Shown in pieces: positions 1-8,691 of a DNA stretch of 64,000 nucleotides. The stretch lies in the NCBI GenBank assembly GCA_000432335.1, contig HF995374.1, positions 1-64,000 on the forward strand. Direction: 5' to 3'. Under the pieces are notes generated by a model, which was given only the letters and a program-made list of their open reading frames with translations, made no database searches and was not told where the DNA came from. The position numbers and the translations under genes are program-made. This DNA is from Firmicutes bacterium CAG:646 (GTDB lineage: Bacteria > Bacillota > Clostridia > Lachnospirales > Lachnospiraceae). The number at the start of each line of letters is the position of its first letter. The first letter of the stretch is position 1.

Positions 1-1
1 T

Positions 2-1546
2 ATGGAAGGCGTATGTTGCCACAGACTGGAAGAAGCAGTGCAGGATGGATGGGAAAAGGTACGGGCAGAGCATGTAAAGGAACATCGTGCAGGGATGGAA
101 CAGTGTAGTTTTACCATGCCGGATACCCATGCGGATCTTCCTACGGAGCAGAGAATCCGGGCATTTGCAGAAAATAAAGGGGGAGACGACGGTCTGATCG
201 CGCTGTTTTTCCAGTATGGACGATACCTGATCTTCAATTCCAGCAGATCGGATTCTGTAGTTCCGGCGGCTTTGCAGGGAGTATGGAATGATGACCGGGC
301 TTGCAGGATGGAGTGGACGGACGATATGCATCTGGATATCAATACCCAGATGAATTATTATCCAGCGGAAAATACCGGTCTGGGAGAATGTGTCCAGCCA
401 TTATTCCGGTGGATCAAAGATGCGCTGGTTCCCCACGGGAAAAAGATGGCGAGAGAACTCTATGGAAAAGAAGGGTGGTGCGCCCACACCGTATCAAATG
501 CTTATGGCTGGGCAGCTCCCGGTTGGGATGTAGGATGGGGATTTGCGATTTCCGGTGGAAGCTGGATCACCCTTCCTATCTGGGAGCATTACCTGTATAC
601 AGGCGATAAAGAATTTTTGAAAGAATATTATGAAGTTTTGTATGAAAATGCCCGTTTTATGGCAGATATCCTTATGGAAGATTCAAAAACAGGAGAACTG
701 GTGACAGTACCAGCATATTCTCCAGAAAATGTATTTGTGAAGGATGGATACCACAGTGTGACGGCAGGCACCACTTTTGATATGACGGCAGCCCGTACGG
801 CTTTCGATATTATCAGAAAAGCAGCAGAAATTCTCGGTCGGGAAGATGATTTTACCGAGTCTCTGGAAAAGACACTGGAGAAACTGCCTCCTTACCGGGT
901 AGGCGTTCACGGACAGCTGCAGGAATGGCATCAGGATTATGAGGAAGCCCTTCCGGATCACCGCCATACCAGCCATCTTCTGTCCATGCACCCGTTCAAT
1001 GTCATTGATCCGGCAGAGGATACCGAGCTGGCAGAGGCGATTCGTACTACTTTGGATCGGCGTTTGGGAGAAAATGCTACGGATATTGTATATGCAAACT
1101 GGGCGGGAGCGCTTTTAATCACTTACTATGCCCGTCTTTTGGATGGGGAAAAAGCAGGAAACTTTGTGAAACCTATGATTGCCTTTTTGAGCCGTGACAA
1201 TATGATGATCACCCATCAGGGACCGACCACTTCTGTGACTGGCGGCATCTATGAATTAGATGGAAATACGGGATTTACCGCAGCCGTGGCAGAAATGTTG
1301 GTGCAGGGATATAACGGTGTGGTAAGGATTCTGCCGGCATTGCCTGCAGAATGGAAACAGGGAGAAGTGAAAGGTATGCGGGTCTATGGAGGACATCAGA
1401 TTTCAGCAAAATGGGATGAGCATACAGTGACAGGAGAGATTTTGGCAAATAGTGATACAGAATTGAAGATTCGCTGTTTTGGAGTGGAACAGGAGATCAG
1501 CGTGAAAAAAGGCGAAAGTTATCCGTTTTCTTTTGCAAGAAGGTAA
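2..1546 (+). CDS. GH95 family alpha-L-fucosidase (5' end outside window)
   Basis: This is the C-terminal two thirds of a glycoside hydrolase family 95 enzyme. The family removes terminal alpha-L-fucose, typically alpha-1,2-linked to galactose, by inversion. The visible 514 residues carry the (alpha/alpha)6 barrel signatures: FFQYGRYLIFNSSR (69-82), LQGVWND (91-97), INTQMNYYPAE (113-123), SPEN with the general acid Glu242, and ELDGN with Asp420. Family members are usually near 750-800 residues, so the gene starts upstream and the ATG at position 2 is probably internal. The usual NxN pair before TxMNYW reads DIN here (Asp112), and the usual HxNTDxWG segment reads HTVSNAYG (162-169). Both are departures at the active site, so a related sugar such as L-galactose cannot be excluded. 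It heads the glycan locus and is followed closely by a GH35-type gene. Confidence 0.85.
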   Translation: MEGVCCHRLEEAVQDGWEKVRAEHVKEHRAGMEQCSFTMPDTHADLPTEQRIRAFAENKGGDDGLIALFFQYGRYLIFNSSRSDSVVPAALQGVWNDDRACRMEWTDDMHLDINTQMNYYPAENTGLGECVQPLFRWIKDALVPHGKKMARELYGKEGWCAHTVSNAYGWAAPGWDVGWGFAISGGSWITLPIWEHYLYTGDKEFLKEYYEVLYENARFMADILMEDSKTGELVTVPAYSPENVFVKDGYHSVTAGTTFDMTAARTAFDIIRKAAEILGREDDFTESLEKTLEKLPPYRVGVHGQLQEWHQDYEEALPDHRHTSHLLSMHPFNVIDPAEDTELAEAIRTTLDRRLGENATDIVYANWAGALLITYYARLLDGEKAGNFVKPMIAFLSRDNMMITHQGPTTSVTGGIYELDGNTGFTAAVAEMLVQGYNGVVRILPALPAEWKQGEVKGMRVYGGHQISAKWDEHTVTGEILANSDTELKIRCFGVEQEISVKKGESYPFSFARR

Positions 1547-1629
1547 AGTAAAAAGATATGAGGAGAAAAACTTATGGGTAAAGCAAAAACATATACATTT
1601 CAAACAATTATACCGGAACCGGTAAAATA

Positions 1630-3456
1630 TTGAAGCGTCATGAGGGTGGCGATTATCAGGTGACAGACAGGTATTTACTGAAAAATGGGAAGCCTTGGCT
1701 TCCCGTTTCGGGAGAACTTCATTATTCCAGACTGCGAAGAGAACTGTGGGATGCAGAGTTGGATAAGATGAAAGAGGGAGGCATTGATATTGTCTCTACC
1801 TACGTATTCTGGATTCATCATGAGGAAGTTGAGGGAGAATTTACCTGGGAAGGCAACCGGAATCTGGGAGAATTTATTGATCTTTGTCATGAAAAAGGGT
1901 TGGAAGTGGCGCTTCGTATCGGACCATGGGCTCACGGAGAATGTCGCAATGGAGGACATCCCGACTGGCTTTTGAAAAGATGCGAGGGCAAGGTGCGGTG
2001 TAATGCGGAGCCGTATATGACTTATGTAAAAGAGTATTATGAGAGAATCGTGGAACATCTGCAGGGAAGACGGCTGCTGTCTGTTCAGATTGAAAATGAG
2101 CTGGTCTTTGACAATGCGCATTTGGAGCGGCTTCATAATCTGGCAGTAGAATGTGGATTTAGACCAAGCTATTTTACGGCTACAGCCTGGGGCTTTGAGA
2201 TGCAGGAATTGTATGACAAGATGCTCCCTACTTTTGGCGGCTATCCAGAGCAGCCGTGGAATCAGAGTACGGGAAAATCTCTGCCGAATCCCCATTTCTT
2301 CTTTACCGGGGAACGCAGTGACAGTAATATCGGAAATGATCTGCTTCCGGTGAAAGAAGTGGAGAATGATGAAAGCGTACCGTATTTTACCTGTGAATTA
2401 GGACCTGGGGTTCAGGTGTGTAAACATCGCCGTCCGTGGATCACAGCAGCAGATGCTCTGGACACGCTGGGAGACGGCTGCAATCTTCTGGGCTTCTATA
2501 TGTATCATGGAGGGGATAATCCGGTGGGTAAGCTTTCCACCATGCAGGAGAGTACAGAGACGGGATATCCCAACGACTGTCCAGTGATCTCTTATGATTT
2601 TCAGGCTCCCATCGGAGGCTCCGGTTATCTGCGGGAATCCTATTACCGACTGCAGAGTGTATTTCGGTTCTGCCAGTCCTTTGGAGAAAAATTGGCAGAA
2701 ATGGTTCCAGTATATCCAGATCGCCGTCCGACAGATTTGCTGGATATGGAGACACTGCGCTGCTGTGTGAGAAGTAATGGAAAAGAAGGCTTTCTGTTTA
2801 TTAACAATCATCACCACGGGGAAAAACTTCCGGAACATCGGGATGAACAGATTCAGGTGAAGTTTGTGGATAAGACAGTAAAGGTAACCATTCCCTGCCT
2901 GCTGACTGATACAACCTGTATTTTACCACTGAGAATGAAATTGAGCGAGAATGTGTGTCTGGAATATGCGCTGGCGCAGCCTCTGTCTGTCAGTAGAAAA
3001 GGATACTGGTTTGAGAAAAAAGATGGAATGGAACCACTGTTCTGTTTTGAGGATGGGACGGAGATGGTGATTCAGGATACCGCAGTGGTGGGAGATGTGA
3101 CGATTCATGTATGTGAGAAACCGATGCCCGTGAAAGAAGTGGGGGAAAATCTGACGGTTGAGAAAACAGCGGAGAACTGCTGGAAGGTGGAACAGGTTCC
3201 TGCACAAGCAGGAAGAATACGACTTGACTATTACGGAGATACCATAGAAGTTTACAGCAAAGGCGTGTTAGTTCACGACCAGTATTACTATGGGGAATGT
3301 ATGGATTTCTACAAAGAAGAAGGAATTACAGAATTGGAAATTCATATCAAGCCGTTGGAACCGGAACAGGATATTTACTTTGAATGCGAAAGAAAAAATG
3401 GCGCCGGAGTGGAAAGAGCAGAGTATATAAGAGGAAAGGAATGTACGCGGAGATGA
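1630..3456 (+). CDS. GH35-type beta-galactosidase
   Basis: Predicted cytoplasmic beta-galactosidase of the GH35 type, releasing terminal beta-linked galactose. The N-terminal TIM barrel opens with NGKPWLPVSGELHYSR and continues with MKEGGIDIVSTYVFWIHHE and RIGPWAHGECRNGGHPDWL. The proposed acid/base is the first Glu of QIENELV and the nucleophile the Glu of TCELGPG. A beta-rich C-terminal part follows. No signal peptide is visible. The 5' end is doubtful. The frame used here begins at a TTG (1630) with a poor ribosome site. A well-placed AGGAG/ATG at 1574 opens another frame that stops after 19 codons at 1631-1633, directly over this start. Either the gene uses the TTG or a one-base frameshift separates the true start from the body. 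The stop overlaps a 20-codon ATG frame (3453-3515) that may be the debris of a lost downstream gene. Confidence 0.8.
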   Translation: MKRHEGGDYQVTDRYLLKNGKPWLPVSGELHYSRLRRELWDAELDKMKEGGIDIVSTYVFWIHHEEVEGEFTWEGNRNLGEFIDLCHEKGLEVALRIGPWAHGECRNGGHPDWLLKRCEGKVRCNAEPYMTYVKEYYERIVEHLQGRRLLSVQIENELVFDNAHLERLHNLAVECGFRPSYFTATAWGFEMQELYDKMLPTFGGYPEQPWNQSTGKSLPNPHFFFTGERSDSNIGNDLLPVKEVENDESVPYFTCELGPGVQVCKHRRPWITAADALDTLGDGCNLLGFYMYHGGDNPVGKLSTMQESTETGYPNDCPVISYDFQAPIGGSGYLRESYYRLQSVFRFCQSFGEKLAEMVPVYPDRRPTDLLDMETLRCCVRSNGKEGFLFINNHHHGEKLPEHRDEQIQVKFVDKTVKVTIPCLLTDTTCILPLRMKLSENVCLEYALAQPLSVSRKGYWFEKKDGMEPLFCFEDGTEMVIQDTAVVGDVTIHVCEKPMPVKEVGENLTVEKTAENCWKVEQVPAQAGRIRLDYYGDTIEVYSKGVLVHDQYYYGECMDFYKEEGITELEIHIKPLEPEQDIYFECERKNGAGVERAEYIRGKECTRR

Positions 3457-3900
3457 ACGATATTTTCAGCAGTTTATGGCACAACAATACAGAGAATACG
3501 CTGATTGCGATATAGATTTGCAAAGAATTCAGGTGAGAGTATACTTTTTGGAAAATTTGGAAAAATGTCACCATTTTTTAGGGAGAAAAGTGGTGACACT
3601 TTTTAATAAATAGTAAAAAAGTATATATTTACTATCCGGGAGCTATAAAGTTGCGGGGATATTATTCAAGCAGTTCGGATATGTCGCATTTAGCTCTTTT
3701 GAATATCTATTTCAACAAATAGACAGAGCTCTATATCGAGCATATGTAGTTTGGGGAATGAGTCCAGATAAAGATTTATCATTGTAGATGATCAAATTAT
3801 ATGTTATTATATAGAAGATGATGAAAAATAGAAGTTTTTTCTGCTGAATTTTGGTGAATTATTCAGAGGAAAATAAAAATAGGTATGCGAGGTGTTTCTT
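3457..3900. other. 444-base gap, no convincing gene
   Basis: Apart from the terminator at 3561-3605, the stretch is AT-rich and broken by stops in all frames. A 20-codon frame starting inside the GH35 stop (3453-3515) ends at a TAG. The rest could hold the promoter of the AraC gene, but no clear -35/-10 pair was found. Confidence 0.5.
3561..3605 (+). terminator. Rho-independent terminator after the GH95-GH35 genes
   Basis: The inverted arms TGTCACCA (3566-3573) and TGGTGACA (3591-3598) are extended by A-rich and T-rich flanks. The right arm runs into CTTTTTAA. This separates the two enzyme genes from the regulator. Confidence 0.75.
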
Positions 3901-5835
3901 GTGAGGGGGATGCAGGAAAAGAGGATGCAGGCGCTTCGGGTGAAGTACAGCTCCAAGATTTTTTTGTCTATACTGAAGTCTATGTTGGTGATCATACCAT
4001 TTCCCGTGATCTTGTTGATCGCAGTGGAACTGGTTTCTTTGCATGCCATTCAGGATACGATCACAGAGTATGAAGATGGAATTTATGATCAGGTGGCGGA
4101 AGATCTGAAAAACAGTTATGAGAGCGCCCTTCTGGTGATGCGTGATATGAGAAGAGAAGAAAATCTGCTTCGGTATCTTCGGCAGGATGAGAGAAATTAT
4201 TATAAAGAATATGAACTTTACCAGATGATGACGCAGACACTGAAACGGAACCGTAATCTTTCGGAACTTAGTGTGTATTTTCCGGCAGATGAATGTGTAG
4301 TTTCTACCACTGGGAGTAAAGAAAGCCGCGCTTACCATGAGACTTTTTATTCTAATTCTTATGAAACATGGGAAAAAGAGCAGACAGAGCATATGGATGG
4401 GCAGATTGTATTGAAGAAAGATTCGGATGGAACGGTTGTATTAAGGAGCAGTATCGGATATGAGTCCATGAAACAGGCGGTAGTTACGGTCAAGTTTAAA
4501 GGGGCTTATATCAAGGAATTGCTGAATAAACTGTGCAATAATGAGCAGGAGAGGGCATGGTTTCTTTACGGAACGCAGATGCTGGCAGCGACACAGGGAG
4601 AAAATGATGATGCGTTGGCAAAGAATTTATTGGAAGCCCATTTAAAACAGGAAGATTTGGTAAAATTAGAAGGACAGAAATTCAGTTTGAAAGTCAGAGA
4701 AATTTCCCGGGACGGATTATTTCTGATTTACGGAGTGCCTGAGGGCATTGAATATTTTGTTGTGGAAATGATCAAAATTCTGGCAATTATTTCCGTGATT
4801 CTGTGTCTTGTGGTTTTGGGGGGAGCCATTGTGCTGGCTGCCAATCATAATTATACGCCGATCAAAAGATTGTTTGATATTTTGCGCCAGGGAGACAGTA
4901 CAGACTCAGAAATAGATTACGATGTGATGGAAGGTTATGCGGAAAATTTTCATACGCAAAAACAACAGATGCAGATGAAATTAAAACAGTACGAGGACAA
5001 TGTGAAAAATCTGTATCTGGGGGAATTGCTTTTGACGGATACGAATCGAAAAATATCCCAGGAACAGGTGGAGAGCTGGGGCTTTTTGGGAAAGTATTTT
5101 GTGGTGGTGATGTATCAGTTTGAAGAAAACGAGACAGAGGCGGAACAGGAGAAAAAAGAGGAATACCGGAAGGACATTCTGGAAGAGTACATAAAGGAAT
5201 ATTTGAAAGAGTGTGTCTGCTGTTATCTTGTGGAGAGAAATTCCCGGGTATACTGTGTTCTGAATGGAAATGGAGAAAATGATCAGAGGTTCTCTGAAGC
5301 AGTGCGGGAGCGCAATCAGGTTCTTGTTGAAAATCTGACTAGTGTTGAAAATCTGTACTGTGACGCTTATATGAGCGGATGTTTTATGAGCATTAATGAA
5401 ATCCATCAGGGATATTTTGAGGTAAAACAGGTAAAGAAGAAACAGATCATGAAGGAATGTGAAGATGTTTCTGAAAACAACTGCTCGATTGAAAAGATAG
5501 AAGAAGGAATCCGTGAAAATCTTCTGGATGTGAATCTTTCGGTGGCAAGTTTGGCAGAATTTTTGAAGATCACGCCGTCCTATTTGTCACGATTTTTTAA
5601 GCGAAACACAGGAAAAGGAGTTCTGGAATATATTCATGAGTGCAGAGTTGAGAAAGCAAAGGAAATCATGTTTCAGAATCCAGCAGTGAAGGCGAAAGAA
5701 GTGGCGGAAGCCGTGGGATTTGCCAATCTGGCAACCTTTATCCGGGTATTTAAGAAGAGAGAGGGAATCACGCCGGGGCAGTTTCGGGAAGAGATGGCAG
5801 GAGGTATGATGGAATCCGGTAATAAGACAGAATAA
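3901..5835 (+). CDS. Membrane-anchored AraC-family regulator of the glycan locus
   Basis: A roughly 645-residue regulator of the kind found beside oligosaccharide ABC importers in Firmicutes. A first membrane helix lies near residues 25-45 (VIIPFPVILLIAVELVSL). An extracytoplasmic sensor of about 230 residues follows, then a second helix near 285-310 (ILAIISVILCLVVLGGAIV), a cytoplasmic linker, and a C-terminal pair of AraC helix-turn-helices (about 545-635, with SVASLAEFLKITPSYLSRFF and AKEVAEAVGFANLATFIRVF). It probably senses the imported glycan and activates the importer genes directly downstream. The start is uncertain. GTG 3901 has GAGGTG about seven bases upstream, while GTG 3892 and ATG 3910 are in frame. 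The gene ends in its own terminator. Confidence 0.85.
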   Translation: MRGMQEKRMQALRVKYSSKIFLSILKSMLVIIPFPVILLIAVELVSLHAIQDTITEYEDGIYDQVAEDLKNSYESALLVMRDMRREENLLRYLRQDERNYYKEYELYQMMTQTLKRNRNLSELSVYFPADECVVSTTGSKESRAYHETFYSNSYETWEKEQTEHMDGQIVLKKDSDGTVVLRSSIGYESMKQAVVTVKFKGAYIKELLNKLCNNEQERAWFLYGTQMLAATQGENDDALAKNLLEAHLKQEDLVKLEGQKFSLKVREISRDGLFLIYGVPEGIEYFVVEMIKILAIISVILCLVVLGGAIVLAANHNYTPIKRLFDILRQGDSTDSEIDYDVMEGYAENFHTQKQQMQMKLKQYEDNVKNLYLGELLLTDTNRKISQEQVESWGFLGKYFVVVMYQFEENETEAEQEKKEEYRKDILEEYIKEYLKECVCCYLVERNSRVYCVLNGNGENDQRFSEAVRERNQVLVENLTSVENLYCDAYMSGCFMSINEIHQGYFEVKQVKKKQIMKECEDVSENNCSIEKIEEGIRENLLDVNLSVASLAEFLKITPSYLSRFFKRNTGKGVLEYIHECRVEKAKEIMFQNPAVKAKEVAEAVGFANLATFIRVFKKREGITPGQFREEMAGGMMESGNKTE

Positions 5836-5881
5836 ACAATAGAAAAATACATTGTGCAGAGTATACAGAAAAATAGAATTG

Positions 5882-5919
5882 AAACGGGATATACATGGGA
5901 AAGTGTATATCCCGTTTTT
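5882..5919 (+). terminator. Terminator after the AraC gene
   Basis: A 14-bp perfect stem (AAACGGGATATACA, 5882-5895, with 5904-5917) and an 8-base loop are followed by TTTTT. Confidence 0.9.
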
Positions 5920-5981
5920 GCGTGGTGAAAAAATAGATAAAACAAGAAAAACAAATGAACAAAAAATGACAATAGTGCACA

Positions 5982-6026
5982 GGTAAAAAAATGGAAATTG
6001 AAATTTTACCAGTAAATATGTATGAT
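5982..6026 (+). promoter_or_regulatory. Promoter of the ABC importer, with inverted half-sites
   Basis: TTGAAA (5998-6003), a 17-base spacer and TATGAT (6021-6026) form a good sigma-A promoter. The half-sites GGTAAAA (5982-5988) and TTTTACC (6004-6010) are inverted around the -35 and could be a regulator site. The pairing with AraC is inference. Confidence 0.65.
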
Positions 6027-6081
6027 GAATCCAACACAAACACAACGGCATAAGAGAATAAAACGAAGGAGGTTCAACACA

Positions 6082-7728
6082 ATGAACAAGAAAAGAGTAT
6101 TGTGTATGCTCATGGCAGCGACCATGACGATGGGAGCACTGGCAGGCTGCGGTGGTTCTGACAAAGGAGAAAGTAAAGGCGGAGACGACAGCGCCAAAGG
6201 AGAAGCAACGGTATATGAAAGAGATGAAAACGGTCTGCCAGATCTGAAAGGTGAGAAATTCACTATCTGGCATGCAATGGTTCCAAGCAATGCGCAGGTT
6301 ACCAGTGATTTGGGAGATTACAAAGCGATTCAAGAGCTGGAAAAGAAATTAAACTGCGAGATTGAATTTGTACATCCTCCTGTAGGACAGGAACAGGATA
6401 ACTTCACAATCCTGATGGCAGATACAGAACTGCCGGATATGATTTTCTGTAGTGGTATTGATAATTATTATCCCGGTGGTGTGGAGATGGCATATAAAGA
6501 TGGTGTGCTGTTTGATTACACCGATATGATCAGTGAGGAGACAACGCCATATTTTTATAAGATGATCAATGAAGATGAGAATATCAAGAAAATGGTATCT
6601 GATGATGAGGGCAGAATTATCCGTCTGGGTGCAAAATTTGCAGGAAGCGAAGAGGCAGATCTTACATACTCCGGTCTTTTGATCCGTTCTGATTTTCTGG
6701 AGCAGACAGGCATGGAGATACCAACCACCATTGATGAATGGACTGCGTTGTTTGCAAAGATGAAAGAAAACGGTGTGGAATATCCGTTATCTCTGGCTGG
6801 TGATAATGGTATGGGCGGTTTCTTTAATTCCAACGTGTTTTCCAGCGCTTACGGAATCAGCGCAGGAAGCTTTTATAAAGGGGAAGATGGAAAACTTGCC
6901 TATGGTCCTTATCAGGATGCCTACAAAGATTATCTGGCACAGTTAAATGAATGGTTTGAGGCGGGATATATCAATCCGGACTTTACTACCCAGAAAGAAT
7001 CTGATGTGATGTCTCAGGCAGCAGATGACAAAGTGGGAACAATGTTCATGCATCTGTATACGTATGGAGCGGAGTATTATATGACTACAGAAAAAGATCA
7101 TCCTGAGAAAGCGATGGTTCCGGCTCCGGTTCCTACCCTGAACAAAGGAGACGAACTGCCGGGGCTGCGTGACAGCTCTGTTTATATGGGAGATTATAAG
7201 TATATCACAGCAGATGCGAAGAATCCGTCCGCATGTATGGCGCTTTTGGACGCTCTGTATCAGGAAGATATAGACCGTATGCTGGCAAATGGTATTGAAG
7301 GCGTAGGTTATGATATGGTAGACGGTGTTCCGGTAAGACGAACAGTTGCTCCAGATGCTGATAAAGAAACGCTTTTGTCAGTGGCTCCAGAACAGTGGCA
7401 TACACTGGAAGACAGAGATCTGGATTATATTTTGAAATATAAATATAACAAAGGTTCACAGGATGAGGCGCTGACTCTGTGGAAGGAACAGGGAAGTGAT
7501 CAGATGCTTTCCAAGTTTATCCTGTTTAATTCGGAAGAGTCTGAAGTAAAGAAAACGTATCAGACGGATATTGAAACTTACGTAAAAGAGATGGCGCTTA
7601 AGTTTATCATGGGTCAGGAATCTTTGGATAATTTTGGTACGTATCAGGAAAATCTGAAAAATATGCATGTGGAAGAGCTGACAGCGGCTTACCAGTCTGC
7701 TACGGATCGTTATGAAGCAAGAAAATAA
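6082..7728 (+). CDS. Oligosaccharide-binding lipoprotein of an ABC importer
   Basis: Extracellular sugar-binding lipoprotein of the LplA/YtcQ type (about 548 residues). The ATG at 6082 has AAGGAGG at the right distance and gives a classic lipoprotein signal: MNKKR, a hydrophobic stretch, then LAGC with Cys23 as the lipidated residue. A Gly/Ser/Asp-rich linker and the periplasmic-binding fold follow (FTIWHAMVPSN near residue 60). An ATG at 6022 is in frame but would spoil the signal peptide. It begins a three-gene unit with two permeases. No ATPase gene is present, as is usual for this class, which shares an MsmX-like ATPase encoded elsewhere. The locus suggests a host-glycan oligosaccharide as cargo. 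Confidence 0.92.
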   Translation: MNKKRVLCMLMAATMTMGALAGCGGSDKGESKGGDDSAKGEATVYERDENGLPDLKGEKFTIWHAMVPSNAQVTSDLGDYKAIQELEKKLNCEIEFVHPPVGQEQDNFTILMADTELPDMIFCSGIDNYYPGGVEMAYKDGVLFDYTDMISEETTPYFYKMINEDENIKKMVSDDEGRIIRLGAKFAGSEEADLTYSGLLIRSDFLEQTGMEIPTTIDEWTALFAKMKENGVEYPLSLAGDNGMGGFFNSNVFSSAYGISAGSFYKGEDGKLAYGPYQDAYKDYLAQLNEWFEAGYINPDFTTQKESDVMSQAADDKVGTMFMHLYTYGAEYYMTTEKDHPEKAMVPAPVPTLNKGDELPGLRDSSVYMGDYKYITADAKNPSACMALLDALYQEDIDRMLANGIEGVGYDMVDGVPVRRTVAPDADKETLLSVAPEQWHTLEDRDLDYILKYKYNKGSQDEALTLWKEQGSDQMLSKFILFNSEESEVKKTYQTDIETYVKEMALKFIMGQESLDNFGTYQENLKNMHVEELTAAYQSATDRYEARK

Positions 7729-7743
7729 CTGAGGTCAAAGATT

Positions 7744-8667
7744 ATGAAGAAGAAAAATAAATGGGGTCAATTATTAAAAGCGGATTTCCGCAAGAATTGG
7801 TTGATTTATTTGATGCTGGTTCCTGTGATCGTTTATCTTTTGGTTTTCTGCTATGCGCCCATGTATGGTATTGTCATAGCGTTCAAAGATTTTAAGCCAA
7901 GGCTTGGTATCATGGGAAGCGACTGGGTAGGCCTTAAGTATTTTAAAGAGTTTGTGGGTTCTGTTTTCTTCGGCAGAACCCTCAAAAACACTTTGATGCT
8001 CAGCGGGCTGAATCTGTTGTTTGGATTTTGTGCGCCTATCGTATTTGCGATTCTTTTAAATGAAGTTCGAAATCTTCGATTCAAAAAGGTTGTACAGACT
8101 GTTACCTATTTACCGCATTTTATAACAACCGTTATCATTGCAAGTTTGATTTTGATTTTTACAGACAGTGATGGATTTATTACTCAAATTGCCAATTCAA
8201 TTATCGGTCATGAAGGAAGTTTGATCGGAGATAAACATATGTTCCGACCGATTTATGTTATATCGGATATCTGGCAGAGCTTTGGATGGGGCTCGATTGT
8301 CTATCTGGCGGCAATTATGGGAATTAACCCGGAATTGTATGAAGCGGCCCGTATCGACGGAGCCAATAAATTTAAACAGATTATTCACGTAACTCTTCCG
8401 GGGATGCTCCCGATCATCGTGATCATGTTTATCATGGCCGTGGGTGGTCTGATGAATGTAGGTTGGGAGAAAGCTTTCTTATTACAGTCTCCGGTTACGT
8501 ATGATACATCGGATATTATATCCACTTTCGTGTATAGAAAAGGTTTTGAGGACATGAACTATAGTTACTCGGCGGCGGTTGGGCTGTTCAACTCTGTGAT
8601 CAATCTGATCCTGTTGGCAGGAGCAAACTTTATGAGTCGTAAAGTCAACGGAAACAGTTTGTGGTAA
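7744..8667 (+). CDS. Sugar ABC importer permease, LplB type
   Basis: Inner permease of 307 residues with about six membrane helices. The N-terminus KADFRKNWLIYLMLVPVIVYLLVFCYAPMYG is typical of LplB/YteP proteins. The ATPase-docking EAA-like loop is EAARIDGANKFKQIIHVTLP (about residues 200-219). It starts 15 bases after the binding-protein gene and 24 bases before the partner permease, so the three are surely cotranscribed. Confidence 0.93.
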   Translation: MKKKNKWGQLLKADFRKNWLIYLMLVPVIVYLLVFCYAPMYGIVIAFKDFKPRLGIMGSDWVGLKYFKEFVGSVFFGRTLKNTLMLSGLNLLFGFCAPIVFAILLNEVRNLRFKKVVQTVTYLPHFITTVIIASLILIFTDSDGFITQIANSIIGHEGSLIGDKHMFRPIYVISDIWQSFGWGSIVYLAAIMGINPELYEAARIDGANKFKQIIHVTLPGMLPIIVIMFIMAVGGLMNVGWEKAFLLQSPVTYDTSDIISTFVYRKGFEDMNYSYSAAVGLFNSVINLILLAGANFMSRKVNGNSLW

Positions 8668-8691
8668 AAACAGTAGAATGGAGCAATTTCA

